Of a stretch of 11,363 bases of DNA, positions 5,671 to 11,363 are shown piece after piece. Where the stretch lies: assembly GCA_003343605.1 (NCBI GenBank), contig QAKW01000085.1:1-11363 (forward strand), given 5' to 3'. Below the pieces are notes generated by a model that was not told the origin of the DNA, did not search any database, and saw nothing but the letters and a program-made list of their open reading frames with translations. The position numbers and the translations under genes are program-made. The stretch's first letter is position 1, and every line of letters starts with the position of its first letter. The stretch is from Clostridiales bacterium (GTDB taxonomy: Bacteria > Bacillota > Clostridia > Oscillospirales > QAKW01).

Positions 5671-7482
5671 CTATTTCAGCACCGTTCCATCGGCCAGGGT
5701 AATGGTATAGCCGTTAAAATGGATTGTGCCGTTGTTGTTCAGCGTGGTCAGGGTGCAGTCTCCGGTTAGGGTCCATACGCTGCCGGATTCGATTGTAAGG
5801 GCGGCGTTATTCGATACGGCCGCACCGCCCTGTGCATTCTCCACAATATTGATCGTTCCCGTAAAATGGCTGTTTTCGGCGAGCGTCATATCCAGTGTGG
5901 AAATCGTATCCACCACAATATCGCCCTCGAGCGTCTGCTGATTGGCTGTGAATTCCACCTGCCCTCCGTTTTGCCCGGCGGTGCCCCAGCCATGAGTTGC
6001 GCTGTTCCCGGCGACATGCAAAAGATTGCCTGCATTATTCTGAATCAGCTCAACGCCGGAAAGGGTGAGAACGCAATGTGTATTTGTTACATAGAAAAGA
6101 TCGCCGTTGTAGGAGGTCAGCGAACCGCCGCTCATGGAAAACGCGGAGGTACCGACTTCTGCATCTCCGGACATGGATTGATAGATCATCACATTATGCA
6201 CGTTTTCATCGGAGCTGGATCCTTTGGTATTGCTCATATTTCCGCTGACTACACAGTTTTCAAGGGCAATGGAATTTTTCCCCTCGATCACGAGCGCCTC
6301 GGAATTATTTGCCGTAAGCATGGCGTTTTTTACCGTAATATCCGCTGTGGAATATACCGCCGGGGAGTTATACCCGTTGGTTGTATAGCTGCCGCCATCT
6401 ACGTTTACCGTGCCGCCGCCTCTGTCGGAACGAATTGCCGCCGACGAGCTGCCGGAAGTTTCAACAGTCAGATTTGAGGCGTTGGTTGTGCCGCCGCCGG
6501 TGGTCTGAATACCGCCGGAATTATCGGCCGTAGTGGTGATGCTGGAATCGGAGATATAAACGGTGGTGCCGCTTCCATAGCTGAATACACCGTTGCCGTT
6601 CTGCGCCGAAGAGGTAATGATGGAATTTTGAATTGTCACGGTGGCTCCGTTTGTTGCGAGCAGCGCGGCGTTCATTCCATAAAAATCACCGTCTTCGGTA
6701 TTGGAAGAAGAACCGGCGGATTTATCAACCGTAATATTGGTTAAAGTCACGGATGCGCCGTCTACCCGCAGAGCATTTTCATCATCGCCGGTAGAGAGAT
6801 AAGAACGGTTGGAATAGGCTCCGTCTGTACTCAGGGTATTGGCGGCAGAACCCTGCGTGACCGTACCGGAGCCGCCGAATCCTCCGCCCTGCATTCCCGT
6901 GCCGCCCGTAAACTGAACGGTAACGCTTTTTACAGTATTTTGATCGCCTGTTTCAACGGAAAGGATGGTGCCGGTTGTAATATCCTCCAGAGATCCATCT
7001 GTTGTTTCCATGCCGGCCTGAATTTGAATTGCAGCATCAGCAAAATCCAGCGTCACGGTTTCTCCGTTTGCAGTAAAATTGTTCGCTGCCATACTGCCAT
7101 CGGGCGGCGTCGTATTGCCGGAGGATTCATCGGTATCTCCTTCCGGTCTGGAAGGGGGCGTTTCCCCGCTATTCTCGGCGCCACCAGGCATTTCCGGCGG
7201 CGTTTGTCCTTCACCTTGCGCATCGCCCGCCGGCATTTGCTGGTTCTCTTGTGTGTCGTCAGCCGGAAGCTCCGGCGGGGTTTGCCCATCCCCCAATTCA
7301 GCGGGCTGCTGCATGCCTTCCTGCGTGCTGAGTTCGCCCAGTTGCATTGTTACATTTGTTCCATCGATGGAAATTACTTTTCCGATCAGGGTTTGATTGC
7401 TGTAGTCGGTATTCTTTTTTGTGCAGGCTGCCAGTGTAAGCAGCATGGCTAAAGCACATAAAACCGCAGTGATTCGTTTCAT
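5671..7482 (-). CDS. Secreted lipoprotein with Pro/Glu-rich stalk and predicted parallel beta-helix (carbohydrate-binding-like)
   Basis: This 603-residue protein has a lipoprotein signal peptide: basic MKR, a hydrophobic core, and lipobox LAAC with acylated Cys20. Residues 31-50 form a small conserved-looking beta segment. Residues about 55-130 are a low-complexity Pro/Glu/Gly stalk with repeated TPPELP, TPPEMP and TPPSRP units. From about 140 onward the protein is rich in Thr, Ser, Asn, Gly and short beta-strands (for example AALLATNGATVTIQNSIITS near 272-291), a pattern typical of right-handed parallel beta-helix surface proteins of the carbohydrate-binding (DUF4353-like) type. No catalytic motif was recognised. 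It is last in the operon, 38 bases after the CotH gene, with AAAGGAGG 8 bases before its ATG. It ends at hairpin A (5563-5611). Being surface-exposed and Ser/Thr-rich, it is a possible substrate of the upstream CotH kinase; that is inference. Confidence 0.82.
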   Translation of the reverse strand: MKRITAVLCALAMLLTLAACTKKNTDYSNQTLIGKVISIDGTNVTMQLGELSTQEGMQQPAELGDGQTPPELPADDTQENQQMPAGDAQGEGQTPPEMPGGAENSGETPPSRPEGDTDESSGNTTPPDGSMAANNFTANGETVTLDFADAAIQIQAGMETTDGSLEDITTGTILSVETGDQNTVKSVTVQFTGGTGMQGGGFGGSGTVTQGSAANTLSTDGAYSNRSYLSTGDDENALRVDGASVTLTNITVDKSAGSSSNTEDGDFYGMNAALLATNGATVTIQNSIITSSAQNGNGVFSYGSGTTVYISDSSITTTADNSGGIQTTGGGTTNASNLTVETSGSSSAAIRSDRGGGTVNVDGGSYTTNGYNSPAVYSTADITVKNAMLTANNSEALVIEGKNSIALENCVVSGNMSNTKGSSSDENVHNVMIYQSMSGDAEVGTSAFSMSGGSLTSYNGDLFYVTNTHCVLTLSGVELIQNNAGNLLHVAGNSATHGWGTAGQNGGQVEFTANQQTLEGDIVVDTISTLDMTLAENSHFTGTINIVENAQGGAAVSNNAALTIESGSVWTLTGDCTLTTLNNNGTIHFNGYTITLADGTVLK

Positions 7483-7520
7483 GAAAAATTCCTCCTTTCA
7501 TCCAGAGCAACCCCTCTTGT

Positions 7521-9725
7521 CTATGAACGTTTTTTATAGAATGCAGCGATCAGAATTCCTGCAATCAGAATCAGCGCGCTTGCGCCGAGCAGAAGCCAGG
7601 CGCTTGCACTTTGGTCAGTGGCCGCGGTATCTTCTGCGCGGTCTCCACCGGGCAGGTTTTCAAAGGAGCTGCCGGCTGCGTTCCCGTTTTGCATCCGATT
7701 TCCCTGCTGCCACGCGTTGTCCGGCATTTCCGGCGGCTGGGTATCACTGGCTGCCCCGTTTTGCGGCGGATCTGATGCATTGCTGTTCTGCCGGGCTCCG
7801 GTATCGTTTTGTGTCTCATTCGCCGATGTGGATGGCGGATTTTCCGTTTGGGATTGGGCATTGCTTTCTTGTGTCTGGCCGGTCGTCTGCGATTCGTTTG
7901 CCGGATCGAAGCCGCCCATACGATTCTGCATATTCATCCCACCGCCCATACTGTTATTCATCGAGCCCATGTCGGAAATATTGATTCCGGAGGCATCGAT
8001 CAGCGTATCGCTGCTTTGCAGCTGCCCATCGGAGGTGGAGGCAATCGTGCCTTCGAGCTGGCCGCTGATGCTCTCGGCGCGCAGCAGGCAGAATGCCTTC
8101 AGCGTTTCAATCCCAGCCTCAAATTCCTCATAGGTACAGAATTTGGTGGGATCTTTTTCTACATAAGGAGAGATCAGCTCCTGTGTGCGTTCGATCATCC
8201 CGGTAAAATATCCGCTGTTGAAATAATCAGAAATAAAGGTTGAAAAATACTGGTGATACAGCGCGGTATATTCTTCACTCGAGAAAATCCAGGCCAGCAT
8301 TGGCCGGGAATCCACGGTGCCGCCGGAAACCGGCGTATCGATGGGATAATTGACCAGCGCCGTTGCATCCTGAGCACCCTGAAATCCGCCGAACGCAAGA
8401 TTATAATCCCAGGGGATCATGGAGAGCTGCCCGTTTTCTTCATAAAGATAGTAGTTGTGAATCATGGAGCCGGTATAGCTATCGAAGTTGCAAACAAAGT
8501 TATGCACTACAAAATAACGGATTACTTCATCAATATCTACAACCTCTTCCAGATTCTCGCATTCGTTCAGCTGCCTGAGCGAGGCAATCAGGCGGTCTTT
8601 ATCCGCATCGGTGATGTCGGTTTTTGCGTTGTTGAAAATATTCTGATAACTGGAATATTCATCATCGGAATAGATGAGCGAGACATCGCTGCTGCCCATT
8701 GCGCCGCCCATGCCGCCGCCTTCATTTTCCATATTTCCGCCGGGCAGGCGCATACCGCCCTGCGTGTTTGTGCTGCCTGTATCGGGCATTGCCATGCCGC
8801 TCCGGCCCCCCAGTAATGGGAGCAGGGAAGAGAGGTCTTTTCCGTTCAGAAACGCTTCCATACTTGCGGCTGAATCCAGTGCGGAGAGCATCTCGGCCGA
8901 ATCCGTATAGCCCAGAGCCTGTGCAGCCTGTTGAAGCGCTGTATCATCCAGGGCGTTCAGCATCGTTTGAAGCCGCTCCAGCGTGAAATCCGCGTCTGAC
9001 ATCCGGCTGCCGGGCTGCTGTGCTGCGGTTGTATTCTCACCGGAGGAGGATTCCTGCTGCCAATCCCCAATATCGAAATTGCCGCCGTTGCCGCGGCCGC
9101 CGCCCATACTCTGGCTGTCTGGCTTATAAAGTGCTCCATAATCACTGCCGTAGTTGCGTTCAAGAAAAGCTTCTTCTACTCCTTCAACTGCAAGATATAA
9201 GCCCCATTCCTCGCCGTTTACCGTTATATATACATAGCTGCATAACGGCGCGTCTACTCCGAAATATCCCATCATCTGATAAGTGAGATAATCTTTCAAA
9301 TAGGTATTATCCTGAATAATGTTATTGAGGCTCAGCTTATCCAGCCCGTAATAACGCTTGGTGCTGTCGTAGTGATCAAATTCAATCTTGAAGCTGTAGC
9401 GGTTGTTGCCGTAGCTTGCCACCTGCGTCAGAGAGGTGTTGCCCTTGGCGCGAATCGCTACATTTTTATAGGCTTCCTGATCGATCACAACGGAGCAAAG
9501 AGCGTATTCTTCACTGGTGCAGGTTTCAAGAAAGCCCTCCCAGTCGTCCATCACGATGTCAATGGTATGAACCGTACTGGTATCGAAAAGGCGGGTTTCA
9601 TATCCTTTGGCTTTGGAAGCCGCCTGTATTCCAAGACTTTCTCCGTTGATAAAAACGACGGTCAGAAGCAGGGTGAGCACAATGGCAACGCAGCAGATTT
9701 GATCAATGTGTTTATGCGTTGACAT
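7521..9725 (-). CDS. CotH-family atypical protein kinase, membrane-anchored, with large internal insertion
   Basis: This 734-residue protein has an N-terminal signal/anchor (about 10-27), a CotH domain and a C-terminal membrane span (about 708-728) ending KKRS. CotH motifs include IRAKGNTSL (91-99), KLSLNN (130-135), WGLYLAVEGVEEAFLERNYG (174-193), the NFDSYTG element (413-419) and IPWDYNLAFG (437-446). D415 and D440 are likely equivalents of catalytic and metal-binding acids in Bacillus CotH, a kinase that phosphorylates spore-coat proteins. Residues about 204-350 form an insertion splitting the domain: Gly-rich ends around a helical, Leu/Ala-rich part. Residues about 560-705 are a Ser/Gln/Asn-rich tail with a Met/Gly patch and a PPEMP motif also found in the downstream lipoprotein. 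The domain probably faces outward. GGAGG lies 6 bases upstream of the ATG, and the gene begins 12 bases after the DUF4956 stop, so it is in the same operon. Confidence 0.92.
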   Translation of the reverse strand: MSTHKHIDQICCVAIVLTLLLTVVFINGESLGIQAASKAKGYETRLFDTSTVHTIDIVMDDWEGFLETCTSEEYALCSVVIDQEAYKNVAIRAKGNTSLTQVASYGNNRYSFKIEFDHYDSTKRYYGLDKLSLNNIIQDNTYLKDYLTYQMMGYFGVDAPLCSYVYITVNGEEWGLYLAVEGVEEAFLERNYGSDYGALYKPDSQSMGGGRGNGGNFDIGDWQQESSSGENTTAAQQPGSRMSDADFTLERLQTMLNALDDTALQQAAQALGYTDSAEMLSALDSAASMEAFLNGKDLSSLLPLLGGRSGMAMPDTGSTNTQGGMRLPGGNMENEGGGMGGAMGSSDVSLIYSDDEYSSYQNIFNNAKTDITDADKDRLIASLRQLNECENLEEVVDIDEVIRYFVVHNFVCNFDSYTGSMIHNYYLYEENGQLSMIPWDYNLAFGGFQGAQDATALVNYPIDTPVSGGTVDSRPMLAWIFSSEEYTALYHQYFSTFISDYFNSGYFTGMIERTQELISPYVEKDPTKFCTYEEFEAGIETLKAFCLLRAESISGQLEGTIASTSDGQLQSSDTLIDASGINISDMGSMNNSMGGGMNMQNRMGGFDPANESQTTGQTQESNAQSQTENPPSTSANETQNDTGARQNSNASDPPQNGAASDTQPPEMPDNAWQQGNRMQNGNAAGSSFENLPGGDRAEDTAATDQSASAWLLLGASALILIAGILIAAFYKKRS

Positions 9726-9737
9726 AATATTCCTCCA

Positions 9738-10409
9738 TTATCCCATGTAGTCGCCGTTATAGCTGACCAATACAGCGCTGCTGACGCCGTTCATCTCCGA
9801 AAGGATGTTGATAAAATCCGTATTTTCATCTTTCATACGAATTTCGGCATTCAGCTCGATCGCACCTTTTTGCACGGTTTTGCTTTTAACCGCAAAACGT
9901 TTGACCTGTTTTTTCAAAAACGCGGCGGCCGCCATCTCACTTTCATGGTTTTCGCAGCGGATCACCACAATATAAGGGCTGGTATGTGATTTTTTATTGG
10001 CGAATACCAGCAGCACGATTCCGATAATCACGCTGCCGAATACTGCAAGGGGAATCATGCCGGCTGCCAGCACGATGCCAACGGCAATCGACCAGAACAG
10101 AAAAGCGATATCCAGCGGCTCTTTAATGGCCGTGCGGAACCGTACAATGGAAAGCGCGCCGACCATGCCGAGGGAGAGCACCACATTGGAGGTGACCGCT
10201 AAAATAACCAGTGTGGAAATCATGGTAAGTGCCACGAGCGTAACGCCGAAGCTGGAGGAATACATTACGCCGGCAAACGTCTTCTTATAGATTAGAAAAA
10301 TAAACATTCCAATGCCGAATGCCAGCACCAGAGAAATCACCATGTCTAAAATGGATATGCTGGTGATATTTTCCAAAAAACTTGATTTAAAAATATCCTG
10401 AAATGTCAT
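9738..10409 (-). CDS. DUF4956 domain membrane protein
   Basis: This 223-residue protein has about four to five hydrophobic segments between residues 18 and 137, then a soluble alpha/beta C-terminal domain (about 145-219, ACT/ferredoxin-like in appearance). The hallmark of the family is GALSIVRFRTAIKEPLDIAF at 84-103, in a loop and span rich in conserved Arg. DUF4956 has no established biochemical function. It is commonly found next to VTC-domain polyphosphate polymerases and CotH kinases, which is exactly its position here. It may be the membrane partner of the soluble polymerase, for example a channel or anchor, but that is inference. Start ATG 10409-10407 has AAAGGAG (10426-10420) at good spacing. 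It lies 35 bases after the VTC gene and 12 bases before the CotH gene. Confidence 0.92.
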   Translation of the reverse strand: MTFQDIFKSSFLENITSISILDMVISLVLAFGIGMFIFLIYKKTFAGVMYSSSFGVTLVALTMISTLVILAVTSNVVLSLGMVGALSIVRFRTAIKEPLDIAFLFWSIAVGIVLAAGMIPLAVFGSVIIGIVLLVFANKKSHTSPYIVVIRCENHESEMAAAAFLKKQVKRFAVKSKTVQKGAIELNAEIRMKDENTDFINILSEMNGVSSAVLVSYNGDYMG

Positions 10410-10444
10410 TTGATTGTAGCTCCTTTAAATCTAAATTATATTTT

Positions 10445-11116
10445 TCAGCCGTATATCCGGCAGGCGGCATATTTGGAAAACGCCGAAGTATGCGTAGATG
10501 GAATCTGCACAATGTCCCGAATCACCGAAGGAAGAAAGCCATCCCATTTGACTTCCAAAATGATAGGGGCGTCACCCAGGGGGACCGTAACACAGCCGGG
10601 ATTTAAAAAATCCTTACAGTACAGGCCTGTTCGGATATTGTAATCCAGCGTGACCCGAACATTTCCGGGTGCATAGACAAAGGGTTCTCTTGTATAGTCC
10701 ACAATTGTTTTCGGCTGCAGCCCCTGCAGGGTCATCTTTAGATATAGTTCCTGCAGCAGTAGCTTTGTGCTGCCGGCAAGCGCCTGTATGGTGCCGCTGG
10801 CAATTGCCTGCGCTTCTTCGCCGGTCAGTTCCGTTTGCAATTTACTGCAAAGACCGTTGATTTTGCTTTTCTTTTCCAGTAGGATAAACGAAAGATCGCC
10901 GTTGTAATAACGAATACGGAATTTTTCCCGCGTGTTTACACCATCTATTTTTTTCCGCAGGGCCTTATCAGCCAGATTATCAAAGTACAGGCTGCGGATT
11001 TCATATTTTCCGTTTATGGCGTGAATATCCTGCGCCATTACAGCGGTTAATCTGGAGCGAAGCGCAAGCAGATCCGAATAGCCGACCACGTGCTTCCATT
11101 CATGGCGAAAATCCAT
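10445..11116 (-). CDS. VTC-type polyphosphate polymerase domain protein
   Basis: This 223-residue soluble protein consists essentially only of a VTC (triphosphate tunnel metalloenzyme) domain, which makes polyphosphate from ATP. Visible tunnel residues are RHEWKH near the N-terminus (4-9), R67 and R69 in REKFRIRY, E81-K82-K83 in LLEKKSK, R144 in DYTREPFVY, R154 in the RVTLD strand, E188 and K190 in ILEVKWDG, and S214-K215 in AFSKY. These correspond in order to the basic and metal-binding residues known in yeast Vtc4. Unlike eukaryotic Vtc4 there is no SPX domain and no membrane region; the adjacent DUF4956 protein could supply the membrane part. The start is ATG 11116-11114, with GGAGG 7 bases upstream. 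A longer reading to 11155 would translate the ribosome binding site and is rejected. It is the first gene of the four-gene operon. Confidence 0.93.
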   Translation of the reverse strand: MDFRHEWKHVVGYSDLLALRSRLTAVMAQDIHAINGKYEIRSLYFDNLADKALRKKIDGVNTREKFRIRYYNGDLSFILLEKKSKINGLCSKLQTELTGEEAQAIASGTIQALAGSTKLLLQELYLKMTLQGLQPKTIVDYTREPFVYAPGNVRVTLDYNIRTGLYCKDFLNPGCVTVPLGDAPIILEVKWDGFLPSVIRDIVQIPSTHTSAFSKYAACRIYG

Positions 11117-11141
11117 CTTTCCACCTCCTTTTCTCGTCTTA

Positions 11142-11173
11142 AGTATATCTTGCAAACCTTAGCTGAAGCTTAG
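11142..11173 (-). promoter_or_regulatory. Operon promoter with 11-bp direct repeat over the -35 region
   Basis: On the minus strand, CTAAG occurs at 11173-11169 and 11162-11158, exactly 11 bases apart, followed by a TATACT -10 candidate (11147-11142). At the matching -35 position the sequence is AGCTTC, a poor match, and it lies within the repeat. Direct repeats with 11-bp spacing replacing the -35 are typical of OmpR/PhoB-type response-regulator activation. The histidine kinase gene ends just upstream. Confidence 0.45.
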
Positions 11174-11210
11174 AAAGAAAAAAGAACATCACGCATATGA
11201 CGTGATGTTC
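11174..11210 (-). terminator. Intrinsic terminator after the histidine kinase gene
   Basis: A perfect 10-bp stem (11210-11201 with 11193-11184; GAACATCACG/CGTGATGTTC), a 7-base loop, and on the minus strand a T-rich run (complement of 11174-11183). It begins 6 bases after the kinase stop codon. Confidence 0.92.
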
Positions 11211-11216
11211 CTTTAC

Positions 11217-11363
11217 TTAAAAACAGATTGTAAAGCAAATGCGGTTTGGCGGCAGATACGCGGCGTTAAGGATCCCATTATTTGCCGCCGCGATAGCACG
11301 TGCCACGGAAAGCCCGATTCCGTAACCGCCGTTTTTCTGTGTGCGCGCGCCGTCGGCCCGGTA
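11217..11363 (-). CDS. Sensor histidine kinase, C-terminal fragment
   Basis: The last 48 codons of a minus-strand gene enter from the right edge and stop at TAA (11219-11217). The translation begins YRADGARTQKNGGYGIGLSV and continues ARAIAAANNG. This is the end of an HATPase_c domain: the YRxD element, the G2 box GYGIGLS, and the helix after it. Histidine kinases sense a signal, autophosphorylate and pass phosphate to a response regulator, usually encoded beside them. The sensor part and the regulator lie outside this window. It probably controls the downstream polyphosphate/CotH operon, judging from position and the repeat-containing promoter, although a terminator separates the two units. 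Confidence 0.88.
   Translation of the reverse strand, partial: YRADGARTQKNGGYGIGLSVARAIAAANNGILNAAYLPPNRICFTICF

Noticed and set aside
7620..7660. LPGGD near the CotH C-terminus as a sortase signal
   Set aside because: It lacks the Thr-Gly of LPXTG and is about 15 residues from the membrane span; a simple C-terminal anchor explains the tail.
5866..8816. Several long plus-strand open frames (for example 5866-6477, 7421-7984, 8253-8816)
   Set aside because: They lie antisense to the lipoprotein and CotH genes, have Cys/Arg/His-rich composition without recognisable domains, and lack good ribosome binding sites.
11117..11155. Longer N-terminus for the VTC protein starting at 11155
   Set aside because: The extra 13 residues translate the ribosome binding site itself (KGGG) and overlap the -10 region; the ATG at 11116 has ideal GGAGG spacing and begins the conserved RHEWKH motif.
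1..11363. CRISPR arrays, tRNA/rRNA genes, insertion sequences or phage genes
   Set aside because: No regularly spaced repeats, cloverleaf-like RNA genes, transposase motifs or attachment-site duplications were seen on either strand.

Overview
The window looks like a chromosomal segment of an anaerobic Firmicute of class Clostridia, plausibly Oscillospirales/Ruminococcaceae. The evidence is strong AAGGAGG-type ribosome binding sites, consensus SigA promoters, many intrinsic terminators, a sodium-pump decarboxylase beta subunit with a tiny OadG-like partner, and a CotH/VTC/DUF4956 gene set seen mostly in Gram-positive anaerobes. The genus is not resolvable from this sequence alone.

Layout. Positions 1-363 (+) hold the 3' end of a sodium-translocating decarboxylase beta subunit and a 42-residue OadG-like membrane protein. 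They end at a perfect 22-bp bidirectional terminator. Everything after that lies on the minus strand, so transcription runs from high to low coordinates. In coordinate order: a GtrA-family membrane protein (481-930); the potassium uptake pair trkH (1032-2504) and trkA (2508-3863), transcribed trkA then trkH; a MATE efflux transporter (4042-5442) with an elaborate RNA leader (5455-5617); a four-gene operon (5671-11116); and the C-terminus of a sensor histidine kinase (11217-11363) running off the end.

The four-gene operon is the most interesting unit. In transcription order it encodes a stand-alone VTC-type polyphosphate polymerase domain, a DUF4956 membrane protein, a membrane-anchored CotH-type atypical kinase with a large Gly/Met-rich insertion, and a secreted lipoprotein with a Pro/Glu-rich stalk and a predicted parallel beta-helix. 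It begins at a promoter with an 11-bp-spaced direct repeat over the -35 region, just after the histidine kinase gene. This suggests control by that two-component system. A working model, which is inference, is a cell-surface system combining polyphosphate synthesis with extracellular phosphorylation of a surface protein.

The second point of interest is the MATE leader. A perfect TTGACA-N17-TATAAT promoter fires into a terminator hairpin, then a GC-rich hairpin, then a second terminator whose U-run abuts the ribosome binding site. The two terminator hairpins share two sequence motifs in swapped order. This is a riboswitch or attenuator candidate; the mepA/guanidine-IV class is one hypothesis. 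The trkA leader also places a terminator-like hairpin between promoter and start codon.
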